A stretch of DNA of 44,597 bases, taken from contig JAZOOJ010000003.1 in NCBI GenBank assembly GCA_045655005.1, positions 1 through 44,597 on the forward strand, given 5' to 3'. Below the pieces are notes generated by a model, which was not told the origin of the DNA, did not search any database, and saw only the letters and a program-made list of their open reading frames with translations. Positions 1 to 7,097 of the stretch are shown one piece after another; within the stretch, counting starts at the first letter, position 1; each line of letters begins with the position of its first letter. A program made the position numbers and the translations under genes. This DNA comes from UMGS1908 sp045655005. Its GTDB lineage: Bacteria; Bacillota; Clostridia; Christensenellales; UBA1242.

Positions 1-29
1 ATATCAAGGGTTGTAAAATTTCCAGCCTA
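1..29. repeat. 29-bp terminal/tandem repeat, left copy
   Basis: The first 29 bases match the last 29 bases of the window (44569-44597) with two mismatches, at unit positions 13 and 25. If the molecule is circular the two copies are directly adjacent, making a tandem repeat in the gene-free region between the divergent early and late arms. Because the copies are not identical, a simple assembly overlap does not explain them. They could be iterons of a replication origin or operator sites for a regulator; the sequence does not decide. Confidence 0.75.
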
Positions 30-40
30 TGGAAATTTTA
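14..40. repeat. Inverted repeat (hairpin) in control region, left copy
   Basis: Arms of 11 bp (TAAAATTTCCA at 14-24 and its complement at 30-40) flank a 5-base loop. The same palindrome core occurs at 44333-44365 with a different loop. No T-run follows in a position that would make a good terminator for any known gene here, so a protein-binding or origin role is more likely than termination. Confidence 0.6.
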
Positions 41-58
41 AAAAATTTTAAAAACAAG

Positions 59-88
59 TTGACGTAATCTTATGTTTGTATCTATAAT
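59..88 (+). promoter_or_regulatory. Early promoter, TTGACG-18-TATAAT
   Basis: A -35 box TTGACG (59-64) and -10 box TATAAT (83-88) are separated by 18 bp, just upstream of the first early gene at 122. The hexamer TTTGTA (75-80) sits shortly before the -10 box, as in the promoters at 2591, 5074 and 10580. It probably drives the replication operon with host sigma-70-type polymerase. Confidence 0.75.
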
Positions 89-121
89 TATATATAATTA
101 TATGTAATAGAGGAGATAATA

Positions 122-265
122 ATGGAACAACTACTTATTCATATCAACAGTGATTTAAAGTTTAAACTAAAACTTATATCGCTTAAAAAGGGTATAGCCA
201 TTAAAGACATTGTAGCAGAATTAATTGCAAGTTTTGTAGAAAAGAATCAGGATTTAATTAATTAA
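122..265 (+). CDS. Small ribbon-helix-helix (CopG/Arc-like) protein, 47 aa
   Basis: A 47-residue protein preceded by a clear AGAGGAG site about 6 bases before ATG. It starts with a short beta-like stretch (LLIHINSDL), followed by two helices, LKFKLKLISLKKG and IKDIVAELIASFVEK, the usual plan of CopG/ParG-type ribbon-helix-helix DNA binders. It is the first gene after the early promoter and beside the repeat-rich control region, so autoregulation or binding to the nearby repeats is plausible but inferred. Its stop lies 2 bases before the next ATG, which has no good ribosome site of its own, suggesting translational coupling. Confidence 0.7.
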   Translation: MEQLLIHINSDLKFKLKLISLKKGIAIKDIVAELIASFVEKNQDLIN

Positions 266-267
266 AT

Positions 268-1653
268 ATGATCGATATAATAAAAAAATGTATTGAACCT
301 CTTAAAATTTTATCAGATAACGTCGAAGAAGAAGCTATTGTTAATATGCTTAATGCTAAACTTGCAAATTTGATTGCATTAGCGGGTATTCGTTTTCGGC
401 AGTTTAATGAAGGTTCAGACAGGGTTATTAGTTACTATGGTATTAATTTTATGGGGAGCGGTGAAAAGAAAGATTTTACTATAGACAATATTAATAACTA
501 TCTTTTGCCTTTTGTTAAAACAACTATAAAAAACAAAGTGGAGCAATATAAAGAGGAATTTTATTATAATAATGTCGAACAGGAAAACGATAAGTATAAA
601 AAAGAAGCAAATCTAAAACTGTATAACGATCTTAGAGTACCTCAATTTGAGCTTGAAAGAGTTACTAGTGTAGGCTTTTACAAAGAGAGTGTACAATCTA
701 GCACGGTCGGGTTAAATGCTATATTTATGAGAATAGATGAGTTCGGAGATTATTTGGAAAACGCCGCAAATGGCAATGCTGCAAAAAAAGAACTCTGGCA
801 GGGTCTCAAAACTAATTACGAAGGCAAAGTTCCACCTCCAATCATTGGTAGTGAATCTAAAAGAGAGCCTGTTGAAGGTATGGCTATACAGTTATTAGCT
901 TATTCCGACTTTGGTAATCTGTATAAAGATGATGTTAAAAAAGAGTACCTTCGAAGTCTAAGGACGGGACATAGCCGTAGGACTTTCTTTTATATGAATA
1001 ACAAAAAATCGGTCAAAGTAGGTTATCCCGTAAGGCCTGCTGTAAAAAATGCTCAAATTGCAAAACTGAGAAGTATATCAAGAGATTTTGAAAATACGTT
1101 TAACACCTTACTGCAAAAAAGCAATAAGATTTATTTATTTGATGACGACGCGAATGAAGTTATTTATCAATACCAGTGTGAATGTATTGATTATTTTAAT
1201 AATAACCCTCATATAGATCTAGTAATAAGGAATGAAATAAAGGAAAGTTACTGGAAAATACAAAAACTCTCAGTAGCGTACTGTGCTATAGATAAGCCAT
1301 ATACTAATACAGTAACGAAAGAATATGTCGAACACGCTATTGAATTTTACTTATCTGTTAGAGATGGCTTAACTAAAGTTCTAATAGAGAGGGAACCAGA
1401 TTTAATAGAAAAATACGCCGAGTATTTATATGAAAATCGCAATAAAACGATAAAAATGTCGGATTTACGTAAACTAAATTATATACATAATACCAATTTT
1501 GCCAAAACCTTCGGCTCGCTACTAGATGGTATTAAAGAAGAGCTACTAGAGCAGTATAATGTGGAATTAATTGTAACAAACGGTTTACGAAATACCAGAT
1601 ATTTTACCATTAAAACTAATGATGACAATAACGCTGACCTAGGAGGGTTATAG
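268..1653 (+). CDS. DUF3987-like putative replicative helicase/ATPase
   Basis: A 461-aa protein at the head of the replication operon, directly followed by the primase. Around residues 57-70 there is a degenerate P-loop-like segment (GINFMGSGEKKDF), and at 153-160 an acidic Walker-B-like segment (FMRIDEFG). Residues 190-250 resemble the region in DUF3987 primase-helicase proteins where a toroidal ATPase core continues, ending in an Arg-rich stretch (SLRTGHSRRTFFYM) that could hold an arginine finger. The likely role is DNA unwinding at the phage fork beside the separate primase. The Walker A is not canonical (K-D replaces K-S/T), so ATPase activity is uncertain. The assignment rests on pattern and context. 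Confidence 0.5.
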   Translation: MIDIIKKCIEPLKILSDNVEEEAIVNMLNAKLANLIALAGIRFRQFNEGSDRVISYYGINFMGSGEKKDFTIDNINNYLLPFVKTTIKNKVEQYKEEFYYNNVEQENDKYKKEANLKLYNDLRVPQFELERVTSVGFYKESVQSSTVGLNAIFMRIDEFGDYLENAANGNAAKKELWQGLKTNYEGKVPPPIIGSESKREPVEGMAIQLLAYSDFGNLYKDDVKKEYLRSLRTGHSRRTFFYMNNKKSVKVGYPVRPAVKNAQIAKLRSISRDFENTFNTLLQKSNKIYLFDDDANEVIYQYQCECIDYFNNNPHIDLVIRNEIKESYWKIQKLSVAYCAIDKPYTNTVTKEYVEHAIEFYLSVRDGLTKVLIEREPDLIEKYAEYLYENRNKTIKMSDLRKLNYIHNTNFAKTFGSLLDGIKEELLEQYNVELIVTNGLRNTRYFTIKTNDDNNADLGGL

Positions 1654-1654
1654 T

Positions 1655-2599
1655 ATGCAAAAGCTTAACATAACAATAGAAGATCTAAAAAGGGTTTTAG
1701 GTACACCGACTAAAGCAAACCGTCATCAATATTACTTCAGATGCCCGGAATGCGCCAGGTTTGGTAACGATAAAAGTGGAGATAATCTGCTTTTTAATGA
1801 TCAAAAAGGTGTTTTAAAATGCTTTGCCTGTGATAATGGCGCCAAAGAAGTATTAAGGCTAATTAATAATAATAAGGTCAAAAACACTAGCGTAATGTAT
1901 AGTAATAATTATACTAACGAGACTATTGATTATAACAAACCTGTATATTTTTATCACCGTAATGCCAATAATCTACTCAATTACTGGGCCCAAGCCATCG
2001 AAGAACTACAGCAAAACGAAGTTTATTATAAAAAACTGTATACTAAACACGGTATAGAAAAAGATGCAGCTCAAGATCTTGGTATCGGATTAGATTTTGA
2101 ACCGAACTTTCCTAATCTTGGTAAGATGGAATCCTGTTTTATTTTTCCAATGATTATGCCCAAATATGACAACTTTATTACTGGATTTGAATTGAGGCAA
2201 ATAGAAGGCAATAAGGTAATTAGGCGATCACCATCGATACCAACGTCATTATGTAAAGTGTGGGGTCTGGATAGATATATGGACGATACCAAATATGCGG
2301 TTATTGTCGAAGGTTTTAAAGATGCATGTAATTTGTATAGTCTATTTAAAAATAGTAGTAAAAAATTATACGAATGGTTTATATATACTTGCCCACATGG
2401 CGTAGGATCCCTACTGCAATGTATGCATGATATCGATTGGTCTCAATTTAGTAGGTGTTATTTAATTTTAGATAATGATGAAGCCGGTGATAACGCAACA
2501 AATAAAATAATAAATGATTATCCATTCTTTAAAGATAAGCGTAATTTACTTAAAGGTTTTAAAGATATTACAGATTATAAAAAAAATAAGTTGACATAA
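1655..2599 (+). CDS. DNA primase (CHC2-type zinc finger plus Toprim)
   Basis: A 314-aa primase that makes RNA primers for replication. The N-terminus carries a zinc-binding set C30-x2-C33 and C56-x2-C59, like DnaG/T7-type CHC2 fingers. The Toprim core follows, with the conserved glutamate in VIVEGFKD (E219) and the DxD segment LDNDEAGD (D273, D275, with D279) for metal binding. No helicase domain follows, so unwinding must come from another protein, probably the one encoded just upstream, whose stop precedes this ATG by one base and which ends in an AGGAGG site. Its last codons overlap the next promoter at 2591. A degenerate second copy of this gene lies at 4288-4466. Confidence 0.88.
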   Translation: MQKLNITIEDLKRVLGTPTKANRHQYYFRCPECARFGNDKSGDNLLFNDQKGVLKCFACDNGAKEVLRLINNNKVKNTSVMYSNNYTNETIDYNKPVYFYHRNANNLLNYWAQAIEELQQNEVYYKKLYTKHGIEKDAAQDLGIGLDFEPNFPNLGKMESCFIFPMIMPKYDNFITGFELRQIEGNKVIRRSPSIPTSLCKVWGLDRYMDDTKYAVIVEGFKDACNLYSLFKNSSKKLYEWFIYTCPHGVGSLLQCMHDIDWSQFSRCYLILDNDEAGDNATNKIINDYPFFKDKRNLLKGFKDITDYKKNKLT

Positions 2600-2619
2600 A
2601 TACTTATTTGTATTACAAT
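2591..2619 (+). promoter_or_regulatory. Early promoter, TTGACA-17-TACAAT
   Basis: TTGACA (2591-2596) and TACAAT (2614-2619) are spaced by 17 bp, with TTTGTA at 2607-2612 one base before the -10 box. It overlaps the primase stop codon and would drive the recombination genes from 2646 onward. Confidence 0.72.
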
Positions 2620-2645
2620 CGGATTAAAAACATGGAGGATTAATT

Positions 2646-3566
2646 ATGACGAGTATGTTTCAAAAAGCAACAAAAAAACAAAGTAAATTAAGATTAGCTT
2701 TGTTTGGCGTTAGTGGCGGTGGTAAGACGTATAGCGCTTTAAGACTGGCTAAAGGCTTAGGCGGTAAAATAGCACTTATTGATACAGAGCACGGTTCAGC
2801 ATCAAAATACTCAGATCGTTTTGATTTCGATGTATGCAATCTTGACAAACCAACAATTAACAACATTCTAATATGCATGGATCAAGCTCGCGATTACGAT
2901 GTATTGATTATTGATAGCTTAACTCATGCATGGAACGAGTTAATACAAGAAGTTGATAAAATAGCAAAGGCAAAATACGGTGGTAATTCCTGGTCGGGGT
3001 GGGCCGATGGTAATAAAAAACAAACAGAATTAATAAATGCCATATTATCATTTCCTGGACACGTTATAGCTACAATGAGAGCAGAAACCAATTGGACAAC
3101 TACTGTTAATGATAAAGGCAAAATGGTACCTGTTAGGATAGGAGAGGCACCTAAACAAGGTAAGCAAATAGAATTTGAATTTGATATGTTAATGCAAATA
3201 TCACAAGAACACCAAGCTGTTGTTTTAAAAGACAGAACAGGTAAATACCAAGATGAGTGCTTTATAATAGACGAAAAATTAGGAGAAGATTTAAAACTCT
3301 GGCTTAGTGAAAACATTGATAACTCCATAACCCCTTCATCAAATAACCAAGCAGAACATGCTCTTCCTAACTCTTCCGAAGGGGTTTTTCTTGAACAATT
3401 TAAAGAAACCTGTAAACGCTTGATGACCGGTAAACAAATTAAATTGTTTATGAAACAAAATAAATTAAATATAGACGAACCTCAAAAAATTATAGAGTTA
3501 ATAAAAAGAGATGATTACTCTTTGGATTTAGAAATAGCTAAATTTTTAGACGAGGTAGAAAAATAA
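2646..3566 (+). CDS. Sak4-like RecA-fold ATPase (phage recombination protein)
   Basis: A 306-aa P-loop ATPase with Walker A GVSGGGKT (residues 21-28) and a Walker B-like strand VLIIDSLTHAW (around 91-101). The layout, with LIDTEHGS after the P-loop and ATMRAETNW further on, matches the phage Sak4/RecA-like family that assists single-strand annealing and recombination-dependent replication. A DUF669 protein, the usual partner and probable ssDNA-binding protein, lies two genes downstream. The C-terminal 70 residues are variable. It has its own promoter at 2591 and a GGAGG site before ATG. Confidence 0.8.
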   Translation: MTSMFQKATKKQSKLRLALFGVSGGGKTYSALRLAKGLGGKIALIDTEHGSASKYSDRFDFDVCNLDKPTINNILICMDQARDYDVLIIDSLTHAWNELIQEVDKIAKAKYGGNSWSGWADGNKKQTELINAILSFPGHVIATMRAETNWTTTVNDKGKMVPVRIGEAPKQGKQIEFEFDMLMQISQEHQAVVLKDRTGKYQDECFIIDEKLGEDLKLWLSENIDNSITPSSNNQAEHALPNSSEGVFLEQFKETCKRLMTGKQIKLFMKQNKLNIDEPQKIIELIKRDDYSLDLEIAKFLDEVEK

Positions 3567-3654
3567 TAACAGCAACAATAATAACAATAATAGTAATATA
3601 TTTGATATTAAATTTATAAAAGGGCTAAAAAAATATATTAAAGGAGAATAAATA

Positions 3655-3888
3655 ATGGAATATAAACTGTCAAAAAACGACGCTTTAATAATAAACGGAA
3701 AAGAAACTACTGGAAATAATGGCGAAAATTTTGAATGCGAATTTGAATTTGGAGAAACAACGGTAGATTATACTATTAATTTAAAAGTAATTAAAGGAAG
3801 TGAATGTTACGAAAGATTAAAAGAAGCCCAAGAAAATAAAGATAAATATAAAATTCAAGTAAATATCGTTAAAAAGGAAGGAGAATAA
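3655..3888 (+). CDS. Hypothetical protein between Sak4-like and DUF669 genes, 77 aa
   Basis: I do not recognise this small acidic and lysine-rich protein. It has a strong AAAGGAGAA site before ATG and ends 1 base before the DUF669 start, so it is translated with the recombination proteins. Alternating polar and hydrophobic stretches (ECEFEFGETTVDYTINLKVI) suggest a small beta-rich fold. An accessory to the single-strand binding protein is possible from position only. Confidence 0.6.
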   Translation: MEYKLSKNDALIINGKETTGNNGENFECEFEFGETTVDYTINLKVIKGSECYERLKEAQENKDKYKIQVNIVKKEGE

Positions 3889-3889
3889 C

Positions 3890-4288
3890 ATGCCAAAAGT
3901 AAATTGGAACCAAGTGGAAGATACTCAAGAGTTTACACCCATACCAGAAGGTAAGTATGAAGCCATTATTGATGGTGTTGAGGTTAAAGAAACTCAAAAG
4001 GGTGACGAAATGTGGTTGGTACACTTTAAGTTGTTAAATGAAAACTACAAAAACCGTCAAGTTTCAACTAATCTTGTATTTAATGAAGGTGGATATGGTA
4101 ATATTAAAAAATTGTACAGTGCTATATTTGGTACAAAATTACCTAAAAACTGCGAAACATCTGATATAGATGGAGAAAAAGTAGCAATAGACGTTATTAT
4201 AACAGAATATAACGGCAAAAAGTATAATAACATACCATATGCTGGCTTTTATGCGTTAGATGAAGAAAACGAGGAAGCTCCGTTCTAA
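3890..4288 (+). CDS. DUF669 family, probable single-stranded DNA-binding protein
   Basis: A 132-aa protein that starts PKVNWNQVEDTQEFTPIPEGKYEAIIDGVEVKE in character: an aspartate-rich start, then the conserved PEGxYxAxI strand. It ends in a very acidic tail (DEENEEAPF), the arrangement typical of DUF669 proteins and of SSB-like proteins that use an acidic C-terminus to recruit partners. DUF669 genes commonly sit beside Sak4 or Erf-type recombination genes, as here. Its TAA stop overlaps the ATG of the primase fossil (TAATG). Confidence 0.75.
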   Translation: MPKVNWNQVEDTQEFTPIPEGKYEAIIDGVEVKETQKGDEMWLVHFKLLNENYKNRQVSTNLVFNEGGYGNIKKLYSAIFGTKLPKNCETSDIDGEKVAIDVIITEYNGKKYNNIPYAGFYALDEENEEAPF

Positions 4289-4466
4289 TGTTAGATATTG
4301 AACTAAGCGATATTATAAACGTTTTGGGTCAACCTACTAAAAAAACCGGATACTAGTATTATTTTCAGTGTCCGGTTTTGTAAAAGCAGGCAACAAGAAG
4401 AATATCCATTTTTTAAAGACAAAAGAGATTTATTGAAGGGATGTAAGGATATAAATGAGTATTTAT
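4288..4466 (+). pseudogene. Internally deleted, decayed copy of the phage primase
   Basis: Reading from ATG 4288 gives LSDIINVLGQPTKKTGY, then a TAG (4354-4356), then YYFQCPV. This mirrors the first 31 residues of the primase at 1655 (IEDLKRVLGTPTKANRH, YYFRCPE), including the first zinc-finger cysteine. After a jump of roughly 255 codons and a frame change, 4400-4462 encodes EYPFFKDKRDLLKGCKDINEY, which mirrors primase residues 288-308 nearly residue for residue. Both ends of a primase gene are therefore present with the Toprim core lost. The 3' part overlaps the start of the VRR-NUC gene in another frame. Confidence 0.85.
4342..4379 (+). other. Stem-loop inside the primase fossil
   Basis: A 12-bp stem (AAAACCGGATAC at 4342-4353 with GTGTCCGGTTTT at 4368-4379, one G-T pair) encloses a 14-base loop. 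The 3' arm ends in TTTT but no longer T-run follows. It could reduce read-through from the replication genes into the nuclease and nucleotide genes, or be chance from the zinc-finger remnant. Confidence 0.5.
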
Positions 4467-5069
4467 GCCAAAAGAGAGCAGAAAATTATCAATAAAATAC
4501 AGGAAATAGGGTGTGGTTTTACAAAGAGAGATATATTTGGTAGATATTGTAAAAAGATAGATGCCTATTTAAAAATAACGAATCAACCTTTATCAAAAGA
4601 GTCTGAGTATTTTGAAAAATACACAGAAGAAGAATTTGACGAGCTACTGCGAAAACATTATGATATCAAAGAAAAAGATATAACCTATAAAGGTATATTA
4701 AAAGCCAAGCCAAAAGGTATTAAAAAAGAAATGACGGAGCACGAAATACAGGTTGAGCTTGTAAAATATCTATCTAAATTAAAAATAAAATTTTTTGCAG
4801 TTCCTAATGGCTTTGTAAGGGGTGGCGACAAACTAGAGGCCGCAAAATACATAAACTATATGAAAGCAGAGGGATTTAGAAATGGCGCTCCCGACTTGGT
4901 TTTATTACCAGGTAATGGTAATACTGTTTTTCTGGAACTCAAAACAGAAAAAGGTAAACCCTCCGAATACCAGTTAGAATGGCAGGAATTTTTTAATCTA
5001 AATCAATATACCTACAAAATCGTATACGGGTTAGATGAAGCAAAAAATTTTGTAGATAAAATAAAATAA
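4455..5069 (+). CDS. VRR-NUC domain nuclease
   Basis: A 204-aa protein whose C-terminal half (about residues 95-204) is a VRR-NUC nuclease of the PD-(D/E)xK superfamily. It opens with EHEIQVELVKYLSK, followed by the acidic catalytic segment NGAPDLVLL, the ELK motif in VFLELKTEKGK and the conserved Gln/Trp in SEYQLEWQEFF. In phages such small nucleases act in recombination, Holliday-junction or branched-DNA processing before packaging. The first 90 residues are charged and unassigned. Its ATG (with AAGGAT 5 bases upstream) lies inside the 3' end of the primase fossil, so this gene recruited its start from the decayed copy. Confidence 0.8.
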   Translation: MSIYAKREQKIINKIQEIGCGFTKRDIFGRYCKKIDAYLKITNQPLSKESEYFEKYTEEEFDELLRKHYDIKEKDITYKGILKAKPKGIKKEMTEHEIQVELVKYLSKLKIKFFAVPNGFVRGGDKLEAAKYINYMKAEGFRNGAPDLVLLPGNGNTVFLELKTEKGKPSEYQLEWQEFFNLNQYTYKIVYGLDEAKNFVDKIK

Positions 5070-5073
5070 ATTG

Positions 5074-5102
5074 TTGATTATATATTACATTTGTACTATC
5101 AT
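5074..5102 (+). promoter_or_regulatory. Early promoter, TTGATT-17-TATCAT
   Basis: TTGATT (5074-5079) and TATCAT (5097-5102) lie 17 bp apart with TTTGTA at 5090-5095, one base before the -10 box. It lies just downstream of the VRR-NUC stop and would drive the operon that carries MazG and the 7-deazaguanine cassette. Confidence 0.65.
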
Positions 5103-5121
5103 TAAAAAAAAGGGAAAATAT

Positions 5122-5361
5122 ATGTCAAAAATGGACTCAGGTAGAAAAAGCGTTACATTAAAAAGAAAAAATATCGAAGGAGTAGAAAAACTTGTTAATG
5201 AAAAAAAATATAAAAATTTTTCACAAGCTATAGACTCCGTAATTGAAGATAAATTACAAGAAATATCTTTAGATAATTGCGATCTTAAAGATATTCCTGA
5301 AGATATAACGTTTATAAATGTAGCAAAAAAAATAGCAAAGGAGTTAAAAAATGGAAATTAA
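5122..5361 (+). CDS. Small RHH-like (CopG-type) protein, 79 aa
   Basis: The start is taken at ATG 5122, 9 bases after AGGG; an upstream in-frame start at 5071 would lie within the promoter. The protein opens KSVTLKRKNIEGVEKLVNEKKYKNFSQAIDSVIEDKL in character: a short strand, then two helices, as in CopG/antitoxin-type ribbon-helix-helix domains. The C-terminal half is acidic. As first gene after its promoter it may be an autoregulator of the nucleotide-modification operon. It overlaps mazG by 11 bases. No toxin gene accompanies it. Confidence 0.6.
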   Translation: MSKMDSGRKSVTLKRKNIEGVEKLVNEKKYKNFSQAIDSVIEDKLQEISLDNCDLKDIPEDITFINVAKKIAKELKNGN

Positions 5362-5674
5362 AGAATACCAAGAGTATGTAAAACAAGGAGCCTCAGACAA
5401 GTATAAAGATTTAAAATTTGCCGGACTAGCCCTTGTTGGCGAAGTAGGAGAAGTTTGTGATGTAATTAAAAAGGCTAGTATTTATACAGATGAGCAAAAA
5501 TATGTAGATTGTAGAGAAAAGTTAATCGAGGAAATTGGAGACTTTATTTGGCAAACTTTTGCCCTACTAAACTCATTAAATTTAACTTTTGAAGAAGTTA
5601 TAGGATACAATGTATCTAAACTTAACAACAGGCATAAAGGCTGCAGGTTAGATAAAAAAGGGGGAAAAAGATAA
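5351..5674 (+). CDS. MazG-like nucleotide pyrophosphohydrolase
   Basis: A 107-aa all-alpha protein with the MazG metal-binding pattern: E in LVGEVGEVCDVIKKA (around residues 31-43) and EExxD in LIEEIGDFIWQ (around 58-68). MazG proteins cleave (d)NTPs to monophosphate and pyrophosphate; phage versions can also lower ppGpp or reshape dNTP pools. It is a single MazG domain. It overlaps the next gene by 1 base and lies in the operon that leads into the deazaguanine genes. Confidence 0.82.
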   Translation: MEIKEYQEYVKQGASDKYKDLKFAGLALVGEVGEVCDVIKKASIYTDEQKYVDCREKLIEEIGDFIWQTFALLNSLNLTFEEVIGYNVSKLNNRHKGCRLDKKGGKR

Positions 5675-6051
5675 TGGAAAATTCAAAAGAAAAAGAACTA
5701 ACTGATAAAATTATGAATAAATTATTTCCAGAACAAAAACCAATGAGGGAATTTAACACAGGTGCTCGTAGAGATAATGCAGAAGGCAAAGGTCGTTTTG
5801 ATTTAATAGAACCTTGCATGCTTGTAAGGTTAGCCAAAAGATGCGAGTTTGGTGCTATTAAATACGGTGATAACAACTGGAAAAAGGGAATACCTGATTC
5901 TAGTTTGTGGGATTCGGCTTTCCGTCATTTTGTACAAGCTAAAATGGGTTTAAAAACAGAAGATCATTTAGCCGCCTGTACTTGGAATTTAATGGCTTTA
6001 ATGTACAACGAAGAAAATAGAACCAAAGGGGCAATAGATGAAAATAATTAA
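5674..6051 (+). CDS. dATP/dGTP diphosphohydrolase-like protein (DUF5664-type)
   Basis: A 125-aa protein with the family signature GARRDNAEGKGRFDLI, then LAKRCEFGAIKYGDNNWKKG and SAFRHFVQAKMGLKTEDHLAACTWNLMAL. This arrangement (GA-R-D..GK, E-GA-KYG-NW, RH, E-DHLA-WN) is typical of the phage family annotated as dATP/dGTP diphosphohydrolase, a MazG-fold relative that removes purine dNTPs. The family also includes MazZ-type enzymes of phages with altered purines. Here it stands beside a base-modification cassette for guanine. It overlaps dpdA by 14 bases. Confidence 0.72.
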   Translation: MENSKEKELTDKIMNKLFPEQKPMREFNTGARRDNAEGKGRFDLIEPCMLVRLAKRCEFGAIKYGDNNWKKGIPDSSLWDSAFRHFVQAKMGLKTEDHLAACTWNLMALMYNEENRTKGAIDENN

Positions 6052-6757
6052 TATTTTGCCAAGTAATATGATTAAACCCGATATGGTTAGGCAAGATTAT
6101 GAGTTGTATTTAGCGCATCAAATACTTGCTAATCCTAAACAGTTTGAATTTTTAGCACAAGAAAGAGGTTGCTCGTATAAAATCTTAGATAACTCGGCTT
6201 ACGAGCTAGGTAAAGGATTAGAATTAAATAAACTTTTAGAGGTAGCAGACATAATAGATGCCAACGAAATCGTATTACCAGATATTTTTAAAAGCAATGA
6301 TTCTTTCGAATATTCACTAAAATATCTTATAGAAATACCTGCTGATTTTAAAAGAAAAATAGCAATAGTCGCACAAGGCTCCGATATTATTGACTTAGCA
6401 GATAGTATAAGCAAAATAAAACAACTTAAAAGAGTAGATACTATTATGTTGCCAAAATGGAGTTGGGCTTGGCGAATGGATTTAATGAGGTTGTTGGTCT
6501 TTGGCTCGGATAAAGATATACACTGGCTGGGGATGGGCGATTGCATAACAGAAACAGTAGGCCCTTATACAGACCGGATAAGGTCTATTGATACAGGTTA
6601 CTTTACAGCATTAGCATCTACTGATTATGAACAATCTGTATTCAATAAACGTATAGACGATATTAAAATTAACCTAGATAATATGCCTGTAAAGAAAAAT
6701 AATCTATTAAACTTGATGTCACAACAAAAACTATTTTTGGAGGAAATAAATGTATAA
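6038..6757 (+). CDS. dpdA: DpdA-like DNA 7-deazaguanine transglycosylase
   Basis: A 239-aa TIM-barrel protein related to tRNA-guanine transglycosylases, in the short form found in phages that put deazaguanine into DNA. Visible features are a conserved start (LPSNMI), KILDNSAYELG (residues 48-58, with Asp51), the strand ending VLPDIF (79-84), AIVAQGSD, IMLPKWSW and HWLGMGD, the order of barrel strands seen in phage DpdA proteins. The reaction would swap guanine in DNA for preQ0 or a derivative. It heads a run of preQ0 genes (queD, queC, queE, folE) with overlapping ends, which strongly supports the role. An AAAGGGG site precedes ATG. The subfamily is uncertain. Confidence 0.78.
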   Translation: MKIINILPSNMIKPDMVRQDYELYLAHQILANPKQFEFLAQERGCSYKILDNSAYELGKGLELNKLLEVADIIDANEIVLPDIFKSNDSFEYSLKYLIEIPADFKRKIAIVAQGSDIIDLADSISKIKQLKRVDTIMLPKWSWAWRMDLMRLLVFGSDKDIHWLGMGDCITETVGPYTDRIRSIDTGYFTALASTDYEQSVFNKRIDDIKINLDNMPVKKNNLLNLMSQQKLFLEEINV

Positions 6758-7097
6758 AGTATCAAAAAGATTAGAGATAGCGGGTTCTCATCATTTATCT
6801 CTTAATTACGAATCTAAATGTGAAAAACTGCATGGTCATAACTGGATAGTACAAATATACGTTGAATCTGAAAAACTAGACGAAAACGGTATGGTATTAG
6901 ATTTTACTCGTATAAAAAAAGAAATACACGATTTTTTAGATCATAAGAATTTAAATGAGTTATTCGACTTTAATCCAACAGCCGAAAATATAGCTTATTG
7001 GATAGCGTATAAAGTTTCTGGCATAAGAGAAGGAGTTTCATGTTATAAAGTATCAGTACAAGAATCAGAAGGGAATATTGCAGTATGGGAAAGATAG
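6750..7097 (+). CDS. queD: 6-carboxy-tetrahydropterin synthase (QueD)
   Basis: A 115-aa enzyme, of normal length, that turns dihydroneopterin triphosphate into 6-carboxy-tetrahydropterin in preQ0 synthesis. The zinc histidines are in SHHLSL (H14/H15) and KLHGHN (H28, H30), with the catalytic Cys24 just before. LDHKNLNEL (D64, H65) supplies the catalytic pair and QESEGN (E105) the substrate-binding glutamate. It follows dpdA with an 8-base overlap and overlaps queC by 13 bases. Confidence 0.92.
   Translation: MYKVSKRLEIAGSHHLSLNYESKCEKLHGHNWIVQIYVESEKLDENGMVLDFTRIKKEIHDFLDHKNLNELFDFNPTAENIAYWIAYKVSGIREGVSCYKVSVQESEGNIAVWER

Noticed and set aside
2924..3328. A 134-codon minus-strand open frame opposite the Sak4-like gene
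   Set aside because: The protein text is Ser/Cys/Leu-rich and unlike a real domain, and the opposite strand holds a clear P-loop ATPase.
4354..4356. Read-through of TAG (stop recoding) in the primase-like ORF at 4288
   Set aside because: TAG is used as a normal stop for genes such as the 461-aa helicase-like protein and queE, and the copy also has a frame change and a large deletion.
5122..5361. Toxin-antitoxin pair based on the RHH-like protein
   Set aside because: The adjacent genes are MazG and the VRR-NUC nuclease, neither a known toxin partner; the protein is better read as a small regulator.
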